A stretch of 64,000 nt of DNA, taken from the NCBI RefSeq assembly GCF_042665095.1, contig NZ_JBHTBV010000003.1, one strand, 5' to 3'. The position numbers and the translations under genes are program-made. Shown here piece by piece: positions 7,521 to 15,253 of this stretch (the first letter of the stretch is position 1; every line of letters begins with the position of its first letter). The notes under the pieces were generated by a model, which was given only the letters and a program-made list of their open reading frames with translations, had not been told where the DNA came from and did not search any database. The stretch comes from Gordonibacter pamelaeae. GTDB taxonomy: Bacteria > Actinomycetota > Coriobacteriia > Coriobacteriales > Eggerthellaceae.

Positions 7521-8834
7521 ATGAATAAAACAGCCGTCGCGGACGCATCCGCCGCGACCAACGAAGGGCCGGAAACCTCCGGCGGCCAGCCTGCTCGCGC
7601 AAGTAACATCGACGCCATCGTAGCCTATTTCGAGAGCGGCATCACGCCGGCCGGGACAGCCGGCGAGCTGGGCATCGAGCTGGAGCACACCCTCGTGCAC
7701 GACGATATGAGCCCCGTGGCGTACAGCGGGCCCTACGGCGTGGAATGGCTGCTGGGCCAGCTGGAAGCCGAGTTCCCCCGCACGACGCGCGACCCGGAGG
7801 GAGACCTTTTGGGCGTGGCGCGGCCCGGCGAGGCCGTGACCATCGAGCCGGCGGCGCAGGTGGAGCTCTCGGCAGGCCCGTTCGCGAGCCTCGAGGACGC
7901 ACGCGCGACGTTCGAGCGGTTCGAGCGCACGCTGGACGACGTGCTGGCACCCCACGGCGAGCGCGCGCTCACGGTGGGCTACCACCCCTCCGCCAAGGCG
8001 CTCGACCTGGAGCTCATCCCCAAGCGGCGCTACAAGTTCATGAACCTGTACCTGGGCGAGAAGGGGCCGTTCGGGCCGCGCATGATGCGGGGCAGCGCGT
8101 CGACCCAGGTGTCGATAGACTACTGGTCGACGGCGGACTGCCTGCGCAAGCTGCGGTTGGCGTTCGCGCTCGTGCCGCTGTTCTCGCTCGTCTGCGACAA
8201 CGCGCCGGTTTTCGAGGGAGCGCCGCGCACCCACGAGCTGGTGCGCACCGAGATCTGGCGGTACTGCGACCCCGACCGCTGCGGCCTGGTGCCCGGCGTG
8301 ATGGACCCGGGCTTCGACCTGCGCCGCTATGCGGAGTACCTTTTGGACACGCCGGCCATCCTCATACCGTGCCGCAAGGAGCAGTGGTGCTACTCCGAGC
8401 GCACGTTCGGCGAGATATACGCCGAGCGCACCATGACACGCGCCGAGGTGGAGCACGCCGTGTCCATGTTCTTCAACGACGTGCGCCTGAAGACCTATAT
8501 AGAGATCAGGCCGGCCGACGCGATGCCCGTGCCCTACGTGGTGGCGTACGCGGCGCTGATCAAAGGGCTGTTCTACCACGTGGAGAACCTCGATGCGCTC
8601 GACGCGTTGTTCGAAGGCGTGGACGGCGCGGCCGTGGAGGCGGCCAAGGATGCGCTCATGGCCGCAGGATACGAGGCCGAGGTGTACGGAAGGCCCGTGG
8701 CCGAGCTGGTCGACGAGATGATGGCGTTGGCGCGGCGGGGCCTCGCGGCGGACGAGCAGGACTTCCTGGAACCGCTCGCACAGCTGGCAGCACAGCGCGT
8801 CACGCTGGCCGACCTGGCCGAGGGCAAGGACTAA
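7521..8834 (+). CDS. Glutamate-cysteine ligase family protein
   Basis: This 437-residue protein resembles the GCS2/GshA-type ligases that join glutamate and cysteine using ATP, the first step towards gamma-glutamylcysteine and glutathione-like thiols. The N-terminal signature GIELEHTLV (residues 51-59) and the acidic EPAAQVELSAGPF stretch, with later RGSASTQVSIDY and IEIRPADAMP, are the usual metal, ATP and substrate-binding segments. The ribosome-binding site is AGGAG about eight bases before ATG. It is divergent from the CapD gene, and the 128 bases between them contain a perfect TTGTATACAA palindrome. No glutathione synthetase is present in the window, so whether the cell makes glutathione, gamma-glutamylcysteine or another amide is open. 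Confidence 0.82.
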   Translation: MNKTAVADASAATNEGPETSGGQPARASNIDAIVAYFESGITPAGTAGELGIELEHTLVHDDMSPVAYSGPYGVEWLLGQLEAEFPRTTRDPEGDLLGVARPGEAVTIEPAAQVELSAGPFASLEDARATFERFERTLDDVLAPHGERALTVGYHPSAKALDLELIPKRRYKFMNLYLGEKGPFGPRMMRGSASTQVSIDYWSTADCLRKLRLAFALVPLFSLVCDNAPVFEGAPRTHELVRTEIWRYCDPDRCGLVPGVMDPGFDLRRYAEYLLDTPAILIPCRKEQWCYSERTFGEIYAERTMTRAEVEHAVSMFFNDVRLKTYIEIRPADAMPVPYVVAYAALIKGLFYHVENLDALDALFEGVDGAAVEAAKDALMAAGYEAEVYGRPVAELVDEMMALARRGLAADEQDFLEPLAQLAAQRVTLADLAEGKD

Positions 8835-8937
8835 ACCGCCGCCCGCATCCCGAAGCCGCGAAAGCCGCGGCACCGCAACGGCCGGACGGCCGGCCTTCCG
8901 GCATGTGGGCGAACGACACGAGAAGAGGAGGCCCGAC

Positions 8938-9372
8938 GTGGACAACACGGGCAAGATGGTGAAGGTGGCGTACAAGGGGTTCTTTGACGACGGCTCCGTG
9001 TTCATCGACCAGACGGAGCAGCCCATCGAGTTCCCGTGCCTGGACGGATGGATGCCGCCGGCGTTCATCGACACCGTTCGGGGCATGGCCGTAGGCGAGA
9101 CGCGGCAGGTGCACGTGGGCGCGAACGAGGCCTACGAGGAGCGCACCGAAGAACGCGTGATGGAGGTGGAGCGCGCGAAGATACCCGCCTCGGTGAAGCT
9201 CGTGGTGGGCGAGATGGTGAACCTGGAGGACCCCACGGGCCAGACCTACCCGGCCAGGCTCGTGGAGCTCACGGACGAGAAGGCCGTGTTCGACCTGAAC
9301 CACGAGGCCATTGCGAAGGCGCTCAACTTCGAGATGACGCTGCTGGACGTGGCCGAGCTGCCGAGCCGCTAG
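8938..9372 (+). CDS. SlyD-like FKBP peptidyl-prolyl isomerase, first of two
   Basis: A GTG at 8938 has AAGAGGAGG six bases upstream and is a better start than an in-frame ATG at 8905. The product has 144 residues. It has the FKBP core split by an insert-in-flap region as in SlyD: VKVAYKGFFDDGSVF, then VRGMAVGETRQVHV and the inserted flap to about 120, ending FDLNHEAIAKALNFEMTLL. The FKBP hallmark HYTG is AYKG here, and the flap keeps the FDxNHxxAxxxLxFE pattern. It should help fold proline-limited proteins in the cytosol. The neighbour at 9562-9990 is a clear paralogue with a more canonical active site. The divergence suggests that this copy is more chaperone than isomerase (inference). Confidence 0.85.
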   Translation: MDNTGKMVKVAYKGFFDDGSVFIDQTEQPIEFPCLDGWMPPAFIDTVRGMAVGETRQVHVGANEAYEERTEERVMEVERAKIPASVKLVVGEMVNLEDPTGQTYPARLVELTDEKAVFDLNHEAIAKALNFEMTLLDVAELPSR

Positions 9373-9561
9373 GGCCCGAGCATCGCGCTTACGGAGAGGT
9401 CGGCGCACGGCACGGCCGCGAAGCCATCCCATCGCGATGGCGCAGGCGTCCCCTTGACGGACTTGTGGCAACTTGGAGAGGGTTTGCATCCAGCGGAGGA
9501 GCCGCGTTCCGCGGTGGGGTAGACTGGATGCACTTTGTTTCAAATCGAGAGGAGCTCGTTC

Positions 9562-9990
9562 ATGAGCAACGAAGGCAAGAAGGTCAAGGTCCACTACACG
9601 GGCACGCTGGACGACGGCACGAAGTTCGACTCGTCAGTCGATCGCGGCGAGCCCATCGAGTTCACCTGCGCCGCCGGCCAGATGATCCCCGGCTTCGACG
9701 CAGCGGTGAAGGACATGGAGCAGGGCGAGACCAAGACCGTGCACATCCCCGCCGCCGAGGCGTACGGCGAGCGCCGCGAGGAGATGGTGCAGAAGGTGCC
9801 CGTGAGCCAGATCCCCAACGGCGACCAGCTTCCCGTGGGGCAGACCGTGTACATGCGCGGCCCGGCCGGCCAGTCGTTCCCCGTGTTCGTGGAGGCCATC
9901 GAGGACGGCATCGTCACGTTCGACATGAACCACGAGCTGGCAGGCAAGGACCTGAACTTCGAGATCACGCTGGTGGAGGTCGCCGGCTAA
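9562..9990 (+). CDS. SlyD-like FKBP peptidyl-prolyl isomerase, second of two
   Basis: This 142-residue protein starts at an ATG preceded by GAGAGGAG and begins VKVHYTGTLDDGTKFDSS, the standard FKBP signature. The insert-in-flap domain runs from about residue 70 to 125, and the closing strand reads FDMNHELAGKDLNFEITLVEV, as in SlyD-type isomerases. No histidine-rich metal-binding tail is present, so a nickel-delivery role is unlikely. It follows a paralogue by 189 bases, in which a TTGACG element is visible but no matching -10 is clear. A 13-bp palindromic terminator follows. It acts in the cytosol on prolyl bonds of folding proteins. Confidence 0.9.
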   Translation: MSNEGKKVKVHYTGTLDDGTKFDSSVDRGEPIEFTCAAGQMIPGFDAAVKDMEQGETKTVHIPAAEAYGERREEMVQKVPVSQIPNGDQLPVGQTVYMRGPAGQSFPVFVEAIEDGIVTFDMNHELAGKDLNFEITLVEVAG

Positions 9991-10016
9991 CGCCGCCCTC
10001 TGATAGAACGGCAACC

Positions 10017-10044
10017 ACGGAAGGCGCCCAAGGGCGCCTTCCGT
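10017..10044. terminator. Palindromic terminator between convergent genes
   Basis: Bases 10017-10029 and 10032-10044 form a perfect 13-bp stem with a two-base loop. It separates the plus-strand FKBP gene from the minus-strand Phd-like gene, whose stop codon abuts it. The U tract is poor on both strands, so it may act as a bidirectional but imperfect terminator. Confidence 0.6.
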
Positions 10045-10304
10045 CATTCTGAAAGACGGCCTGTTCCGCATCCGCAAGCGTCCTCGGCGCGGCCCTCCGG
10101 GGCGCAACCGCTCCCAAACGCGCTGCGGCCGGCTCGTCCTCCCCGCCCGCCTCGCAGCAGCACGCCCTCGAAAGCGGACGGGGACAGCACGACCATGACC
10201 TCGTCGGTCCCGTCTGCGACCACGACCGGCCGATCCATCCCCTGGATCAGCCGGCAGAGGGTCCGCACGCTCCCTGCGTGCGACAGCTGCAGGACGTCCA
10301 TGCC
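10044..10304 (-). CDS. Small Phd/YefM-like protein
   Basis: The start at 10304 has AGGGGGTGA just upstream, within the end of the preceding gene, giving 86 residues. The first half (SVRTLCRLIQGMDRPVVVAD, then EVMVVLSPSAFEGVLL) resembles the N-terminal DNA-binding fold of Phd/YefM antitoxins, in which a helix-strand-strand unit ends in LSPxxFE. The second half is Gly/Arg/Cys-rich and ordinary Phd toxin-binding features are not evident. It follows the 10307-11179 gene by two bases, so the two are surely one operon. Whether they form a toxin-antitoxin pair or the protein is only an autoregulator is not decided by the sequence. Confidence 0.55.
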   Translation of the reverse strand, partial: GMDVLQLSHAGSVRTLCRLIQGMDRPVVVADGTDEVMVVLSPSAFEGVLLRGGRGGRAGRSAFGSGCAPEGRAEDACGCGTGRLSE

Positions 10305-10306
10305 GC

Positions 10307-11179
10307 TCACCCCCTCTCCATGCGGCGCGCCAAATCGAGCATCTGCTCGAAGAAGGCGCAGTGGGCCTGGTGGTTCAGCACGGCGACGCGCCGGGCAAGG
10401 CGGCCGAGCGCCTCGACCGTGAAGCGGTCGGGCGGCTGCAGGCCGCAAGCGGACGCCAAGCCTCCGGAGGGCGCCGCGCTGCGGGCTTCGGCCTCCTCGC
10501 CTGCCGGATCGGGCCCGCCCGTCAACCGCGCGGCCTTCTCGCAGGCGGTGCGCGCGCGAACCAGGTCATACTCGAACCCGTAGAACGTGAGCTCCCAGAA
10601 CGCGCTTGCGAGCACGCGGTAGCGCTCGCGGCAGCACCAATCCCCGCCGAGCCACACCTTGCACCCAAGCGTTTCCTCCCACGGTGCGAGCGCATAGCAG
10701 CGCTCGCCCCAGTCGTCCACGTCGCCTGCGCCGCCCTTCTCGTCCGCCGCGCGCAGCGCAAGGAATCGCAGGCGCTTGTCGGCCTTTTTCGCCTGGGCAT
10801 ACGAAGTCGCAGGCACCTGCGCGGCACGAACGAGGCGCTCTGCTGCGGCCACGTCGAGCAAAGGCACGAGGGCGGCGTGGAGCCGCCACGCCAGGGTGCT
10901 TCCTCGGGCGTCGAGCACGTACGACTCGCGCGGGGCCAGCACCCAGCCCTTCGTCGGCCCGCGCCGCACCTGGAGGGAGGCCATGGCATCGAGCGAGCCA
11001 TCGAGCCGCTGCGCCATCGCCTCGCGACGTGCCCTGTCGGCGCAGGCATGGCCTTCGGCGAAATCCTCGATGATCACGCGCCGCAGCAGGGCCCGGTCGC
11101 ATGCGCCGAGCAGCTCCTGGAGGCTGGGCAGGTCGCGCGGACGCAGGCGCTCGCGCTCCCACAGGCTCCCACCGCTCAT
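10307..11179 (-). CDS. Unrecognised cytosolic protein upstream of a Phd-like gene
   Basis: The ATG at 11179 has GAGGGGAGG seven bases upstream and is preferred over the longer frame, giving 290 residues. I do not recognise the family with confidence. Visible traits are a mostly helical, Arg/Ala-rich sequence, an N-terminal segment LPSLQELLGACDRALLRRVIIEDF, a WVLAPRESYVLD strand, a Trp/Cys-rich centre (CKVWLGGDWCCRERYRVLASAFWELTFYGFEY) and a C-terminal helix FFEQMLDLARRME. There is no signal peptide or membrane segment. It overlaps no other gene and is followed after two bases by a Phd-like small protein, so it could be the toxin or the partner in such a pair (inference only). Confidence 0.55.
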   Translation of the reverse strand: MSGGSLWERERLRPRDLPSLQELLGACDRALLRRVIIEDFAEGHACADRARREAMAQRLDGSLDAMASLQVRRGPTKGWVLAPRESYVLDARGSTLAWRLHAALVPLLDVAAAERLVRAAQVPATSYAQAKKADKRLRFLALRAADEKGGAGDVDDWGERCYALAPWEETLGCKVWLGGDWCCRERYRVLASAFWELTFYGFEYDLVRARTACEKAARLTGGPDPAGEEAEARSAAPSGGLASACGLQPPDRFTVEALGRLARRVAVLNHQAHCAFFEQMLDLARRMERG

Positions 11180-11525
11180 GGCAGCCTCCCCTCGGTACGG
11201 CACGGCCACGCATCGCCCTCGAAGCACACCGTGCTGGGCACGGCAACAGGCGGCCCTGCTTTCAAGGGATCATCCCCGTGACGGGCTCTCGCGGCCGCCT
11301 TCGCGCACCCTGCCGTAGACGCGCATGCGAACATGGCAAGACACCTCGCTTCCCTTCGGTTCCTGGGCTGGGAGGATCTTGCAAGCGTGGTACGGGCGGC
11401 GCGGAACACCGCCGCCATCTATGGGCTGCGCCCGCCTTCTGCCGCGGCGGACGAAACAGCGCTTGCACTGGCTCCTTCGTTTCGCTAGCAGTATAGCATA
11501 TTTTTACGAACATTTGTTTTAAATG
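11180..11525. other. Gene-free region with a minus-strand promoter
   Basis: This 346-base stretch holds no convincing gene. An 80-residue frame at 11176-11418 has no ribosome-binding site and no recognisable product. At its right end, on the minus strand, TGC TATACT (-10 at 11495-11490) forms an extended -10 promoter without a clear -35. It points left, implying a long leader of about 300 bases for the 11179 gene. Confidence 0.4.
11490..11498 (-). promoter_or_regulatory. Extended -10 promoter (TGC TATACT)
   Basis: The minus strand reads TGCTATACT in an AT-rich patch. The same nine bases occur at 30998-31006 and 59879-59887 ahead of other minus-strand genes, suggesting a common promoter form in this genome. 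Confidence 0.45.
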
Positions 11526-12245
11526 CTAGGAACTTTGCGAACGGGAGCGATGACGCGTCCTGGCGCGCGCATACACGGCCGCGCCTGCAAGCACGAGGGC
11601 GACGATGCCGGCCAGCACCGCCCCGGCGGCGCGCCAGTCCCCGTCGGCGGCCAGCGACGAGGCCAGCACCGACGCCGCGATGGACGGCACGCGGCCGACG
11701 GAGGTGATGAGCAGGATGCGCAAGGGCCTCACGCGGGCGAGCGCGGCCGCGTACGTCATGAGATCCTTCGGCAGCCCGGGCACGAGGAAGTACACGAACA
11801 GGATGAGCTCGAAGCGCGGCGAGGCCGCGAAGCGCTCCAGGTCGTCCAGCCGCCTGCGCGAGAGGAAGAGCGCGAGGGCCCGGTCGCCCACGAGGCGCAC
11901 GAGCACGATGATGGCAACGGCGCCCACGAGGCTGCCCGCGAAGCAGACGAGCGCCCCCTTCCAGAAGCCGAAGGCGTACCCTGCGGCCAGCTCGAGCGGC
12001 TCGGCCGGCAGCACGGCCGACAGCTGCTGCACCGCCACGAGTCCCGCCAAGGCCACCGGGGCCAGCGGCCCGAGGCGCGCGGCCTGCTCCTGCACCCGGC
12101 GCCCGTCGGTGAGCAGCGCGAGCACGTCGCGCCCGTACACGAGCAGCCACCAGGCGATGGACGCAGCCACCAGCGCGATCACGGCGATCGCGACAACGCG
12201 CCCTATGCGCTGCCGCCCCGCGTCCTTGGGAGTGTTCTTTTCCAT
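11526..12245 (-). CDS. TVP38/TMEM64 (DedA-like) membrane protein
   Basis: From the ATG at 12245 this is a 239-residue integral membrane protein. A longer frame from a TTG at 12293 is possible; neither start has a strong ribosome-binding site. After a short N-terminal tail come about six hydrophobic segments. The family's central motif region is visible as LPAEPLELAAGYAFGFWKGALVCFAGSLVGA, followed by FVYFLVPGLPKDLMTYAAALARV, whose G-x-P-K/D turn is typical of the VTT domain. VTT proteins are thought to act in lipid scrambling or envelope homeostasis, but the exact job in bacteria is uncertain. It stands alone between a gene-free region and the methionine aminopeptidase gene. Confidence 0.82.
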   Translation of the reverse strand: MEKNTPKDAGRQRIGRVVAIAVIALVAASIAWWLLVYGRDVLALLTDGRRVQEQAARLGPLAPVALAGLVAVQQLSAVLPAEPLELAAGYAFGFWKGALVCFAGSLVGAVAIIVLVRLVGDRALALFLSRRRLDDLERFAASPRFELILFVYFLVPGLPKDLMTYAAALARVRPLRILLITSVGRVPSIAASVLASSLAADGDWRAAGAVLAGIVALVLAGAAVYARARTRHRSRSQSS

Positions 12246-12336
12246 GGGCAGATTGTGCGCCCCGGGAAAGCGCGGAAGGCCGCCGCCCGTCAACGGGCGG
12301 GAAACGGTTCCGCACGCTAGCCCCGCACCGCCGTCC

Positions 12337-13221
12337 CTACCAGGACAGCACCTCGTATCCGTCCTCGGTCACGGCCACCTGGACCTCCCACTGCGCCGTA
12401 TCGGAGCCGTCGGCCGTGCGCACGGTCCAGCCGTTCGGATCGCCCATGTCGATGTCGGGGCCGCCGGCGTTCACCATGGGCTCGATGGTGAACACGAGGC
12501 CCGGCACCAGCACCATGCCCGTACCCGCCTCGGCCACATGGCTCACGAACGGGTCCTCGTGGAAGTCGAGGCCGATGCCGTGGCCGCCGAACTCGCGCAC
12601 CACCGAGAAGCCGCATGACTTCGCGTGAGCGCTCACGGCCGCGCCCACGTCGCCCAGGAAGCCCCACGGCCTCACGGCAGCCAGACCGGCCTCCAGCGCC
12701 TTCTTCGTCTCGTCCACCAGGCGCCGCCGGTCCTCGGACACCTCGCCCAGGCAGAACATGCGCGACGAGTCGGAGTAGTACCCGTCCAGGATGGTCGAGC
12801 AGTCCACGTTCACGATGTCGCCCTCGCGCAGCACGACGTCGTCGGAGGGGATGCCGTGGCAGACCTCGTCGTTCACGGACGTGCACACGCTCTTCGGATA
12901 CCCCTCGTAGCCCAGGTCGGCCGGGATGCCGCCATGCTCCACCGTGTAGTCGTGCACCCAGCGGTCTATCTCGCCCGTCGTGGTGCCCACGCCGATGCGC
13001 CCAGCCACGTGGTCGAGCACGCCGATGTTGATGGCCGCGCTGCGCTTGATGCCCTCGATGTCGTCCGCCGACTTCAACAGCCCGCGCTCGGGCAGCTCGC
13101 ACCCCTGTTCGTACAGCTGCTCGAGGCGCTCGTCGAAGACCAGGTGGCATTTCTTGTACTTGCGCCCGCTGCCGCACCAGCATACGTCGTTGCGACCGGG
13201 CTGCTCCACTCCGTCATACAT
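12337..13221 (-). CDS. map: Type I methionine aminopeptidase with SEC-C zinc motif
   Basis: The ATG at 13221 follows AAAGGA by seven bases, giving 294 residues. The longer frame to 13710 runs over a divergent gene and is rejected. Residues 14-26 (CWCGSGRKYKKCH) are a SEC-C zinc-binding motif, and the remainder is a pita-bread methionine aminopeptidase. HDYTVEHGGIPADLGYEGYPKSVCTSVND leads the domain. The metal ligands lie in VNVDCSTILDGYYSDSSR, EFGGHGIGLDFHED, FTIEPMV and the final QWEVQVAVTEDG. It removes the initiator Met from new proteins. SEC-C may dock it to ribosomes or nucleic acid (family knowledge). Its promoter region faces the lipoprotein gene at 13381. Confidence 0.93.
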   Translation of the reverse strand: MYDGVEQPGRNDVCWCGSGRKYKKCHLVFDERLEQLYEQGCELPERGLLKSADDIEGIKRSAAINIGVLDHVAGRIGVGTTTGEIDRWVHDYTVEHGGIPADLGYEGYPKSVCTSVNDEVCHGIPSDDVVLREGDIVNVDCSTILDGYYSDSSRMFCLGEVSEDRRRLVDETKKALEAGLAAVRPWGFLGDVGAAVSAHAKSCGFSVVREFGGHGIGLDFHEDPFVSHVAEAGTGMVLVPGLVFTIEPMVNAGGPDIDMGDPNGWTVRTADGSDTAQWEVQVAVTEDGYEVLSW

Positions 13222-13380
13222 GCGGTTTCCTTTCGCTCGCGGGCTATTGTACCGCGCACCGCCGCGAGCGGCAGCGGGCGGAAGGAAAGTCCCGACAATT
13301 CGACCGTCTGGATCGTGTATAGAAGGTAGGCGCCGTCCCCCCGATGGCGCGCCGAAAGGCCGAACCGGAAAGGACGCCCC

Positions 13381-14043
13381 ATGCCGAACCAGCGTCGCCC
13401 GACCACCATCGCCCGGTGCGCGGCGATAGCCCTCGCCTGCACGGCCATCGCCGGATGCGCCGCCCCCTCGCAAGGGCCCGCCGATGAGAGCATCCCCTTC
13501 ACCGCCGATGCATTCGACGAGGAAGCGCACGACCAAGGGCTCGATGCCGGGAAAGGCCTCTCCGCGTCGCGGGGCACCTGCGACGAAGCCCTGGCAGCAG
13601 CGCCCTGCCCCGATCCTGCCTCGGTCGGCTCGCCCTACGACCTTGAAGCCATCCTCTCGCTCGACCCGACCCAGATCCCTTCCACGTTGGAGGGGCTCGG
13701 GTTCAAGCACGAGAGGGGAGTTCCCACGGGTGCCTGGGAGGGCGTTTCCGCCGAAACGCCCTGCTCACCCGCCGGCTCCACGACGCGCCTGTTCTTCACC
13801 GTGGGCGGGAGCGAGACGTCGCCCGAGCTCATGCTGGAGGGAAGGCGCCCGCAGGCCGCGGGCATGGGCATCATGGCCCCGCTCGCCGGCGAGGATGAGG
13901 CAGAGGCCGTATGCGCTTCGCTGCTGGAGGCGGCCGGCCTCGAAGACGAGCTGTCCCGCACCGTGGAAGAGAACCATCGCTTCGACCGGCGCATCGTCGC
14001 CCGCATCGGGAACTGTCCGGCCGGGAGCACCGGCATCCTGTAG
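13381..14043 (+). CDS. Lipoprotein ending at an in-frame TAG (probably truncated)
   Basis: The product has 220 residues. It begins with a positively charged tail and hydrophobic signal peptide ending in the lipobox IAGC (Cys26), so it should be a lipid-anchored surface protein. The mature part is acidic and contains SPYDLEAILSLDPTQIPSTLEGLGF. I do not recognise a domain. Four cysteines in the mature chain could form disulfides. The TAG at 14041-14043 is followed in the same frame by 54 more sense codons with normal coding character up to TGA at 14206-14208. The gene therefore looks like a 275-codon gene broken by one nonsense change, or by a sequencing error. Confidence 0.7.
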   Translation: MPNQRRPTTIARCAAIALACTAIAGCAAPSQGPADESIPFTADAFDEEAHDQGLDAGKGLSASRGTCDEALAAAPCPDPASVGSPYDLEAILSLDPTQIPSTLEGLGFKHERGVPTGAWEGVSAETPCSPAGSTTRLFFTVGGSETSPELMLEGRRPQAAGMGIMAPLAGEDEAEAVCASLLEAAGLEDELSRTVEENHRFDRRIVARIGNCPAGSTGIL

Positions 14044-14208
14044 TGCCTGAGCGCTTGGAGCCAGCAGATGCAGGGAGAATCGGCCGCGTACAGCTTTACC
14101 TCCTACATGCTCACCGTCTACACGCGCGAGGGCGTGCTGGCCTCCCAGGACCAGAGCCTGCTGGAAGCCATCGGCATCTTCGATGCAGCGGACGCTCCAC
14201 CGAGCTGA
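14044..14208 (+). pseudogene. In-frame continuation of the lipoprotein beyond TAG
   Basis: Reading on in frame from 14044 gives CLSAWSQQMQGES, then AAYSFTSYMLTVYTREGVLA and so on to TGA at 14206-14208. There is no start codon with a ribosome site of its own. The amino-acid make-up looks like the end of a folded domain, not random sequence, so it is best read as the detached C-terminus of the preceding lipoprotein. Confidence 0.6.
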
Positions 14209-14285
14209 CAGGCCGCAGAAAAGGAACCCTCGGCCTGCGCCAATGCGCGAAACCCGTTAAGAAGGGCAGCCGGCAACCTGCAGCC

Positions 14286-15149
14286 CTACGCGAACTGGCG
14301 CTTGGCGCAGCCGATGCCCAGGGCGCCGGGGCCCACGTGGCAGGCGATGCTCAAGGGGAGGCGGTCGACGTAGACGTCGTCCGTGCCGAAGTGGGCGCGC
14401 ACCTCGTCGGCAAACGCCTGGGCGTCCTCGTCGCGGTTCGTATGCGCCACGTAGAGGTGCACGCCGTCCACGCCGCCGAAGCGCTCCCTCACGTCGCGCG
14501 AGAGCGCCTTGACCATGGTGCGCTTCGCGGCCTTGAACGACTTGGCAACCGAGAAGGCATCGAGCTTCTCGCCCTGGATCTGGAGCACCGGCTTGATCTT
14601 GAGCACGGACCCGATGGCCGCGGCGGCCGGCGTGATGCGACCGCTCTTGTGCAGGTAGGCCATCGTGTCCACCATGAGGTAGATGCTGGCGTCCAACTTC
14701 GTGCTTTCCAGCAGCGCGCACGTCTCGGCCGCCGTGCGGCCCTCGCCGATCCAACGCAGCGCGTCGAGCACCGCCTCGCGCTGCGTGACCGAGATGCGCT
14801 GGTTGTCCACCACGTGCACGCGCCCGTTGCAGTGCGCGGCCACCTGGCACGCCGTCTCGCACGAGCCGGACAGGCCGCTGGACATGGGGATGTAGACCAC
14901 CTCGTCGTACGCTTCGAGCAGCTCGGCCCAACGCTTGCCCAGATCGACGATGGACGGCTGCGACGTGACGATGTCGGCGCCCGCGATCTGGCGCTCGTAG
15001 AAGCGCTCGGCGTCCAGGTTCACGCCCTCCAAGCACTCCTCCCCGTCCACGACGAAGGGCATGGGCACCACGTGAACGCCCAGCCGTTCGGCCTCTTCCT
15101 GCATGATGCCGCTGTTCGTGTCCGTCGCGACTGCGATGCTCTTTTCCAC
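14286..15149 (-). CDS. DegV family fatty-acid-binding protein
   Basis: This 287-residue protein fits the DegV (FakB) family, which presents bound fatty acids to a kinase for phospholipid synthesis. Conserved pieces are the N-terminal VATDTNSGI, the TSQPS motif near residue 63, PMSSGLSGSCETA near 90, VDNQRISV near 115 and the closing HVGPGALGIGC near 276. The ligand sits between the two lobes, with the Ser of TSQPS and the C-terminal His touching the carboxylate. No fakA-like kinase gene is adjacent. A hairpin of nine base pairs (15171-15193) lies just upstream. Confidence 0.92.
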   Translation of the reverse strand: MEKSIAVATDTNSGIMQEEAERLGVHVVPMPFVVDGEECLEGVNLDAERFYERQIAGADIVTSQPSIVDLGKRWAELLEAYDEVVYIPMSSGLSGSCETACQVAAHCNGRVHVVDNQRISVTQREAVLDALRWIGEGRTAAETCALLESTKLDASIYLMVDTMAYLHKSGRITPAAAAIGSVLKIKPVLQIQGEKLDAFSVAKSFKAAKRTMVKALSRDVRERFGGVDGVHLYVAHTNRDEDAQAFADEVRAHFGTDDVYVDRLPLSIACHVGPGALGIGCAKRQFA

Positions 15150-15253
15150 CTGTTGCCCTCCCAGACAGCAGGCGACGGGATTCCCCCGTCGCCCGATGCA
15201 GACGGGCCCCGAATCCCGTCCCTCTTGCTTACCCTACCATTATGGCCGATCGG

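Noticed and set aside
11176..11418. 80-residue minus-strand frame in the gap before 11179
   Set aside because: No ribosome site and no domain; overlaps the start of the next gene.
14041..14043. Pyrrolysine or programmed read-through at the TAG of the lipoprotein
   Set aside because: No Pyl-type genes or stimulatory structure visible in the window; a nonsense change or sequencing error is simpler.
14365..14380. GACGTAGACGTCG, resembling the invertible-segment arm
   Set aside because: Only eight or nine bases match and it is inside the DegV coding sequence; not a third recombination site.
15171..15193. 9-bp hairpin between pheT and the DegV gene
   Set aside because: No U tract on either strand and no position typical of a terminator; could be chance in GC-rich DNA.
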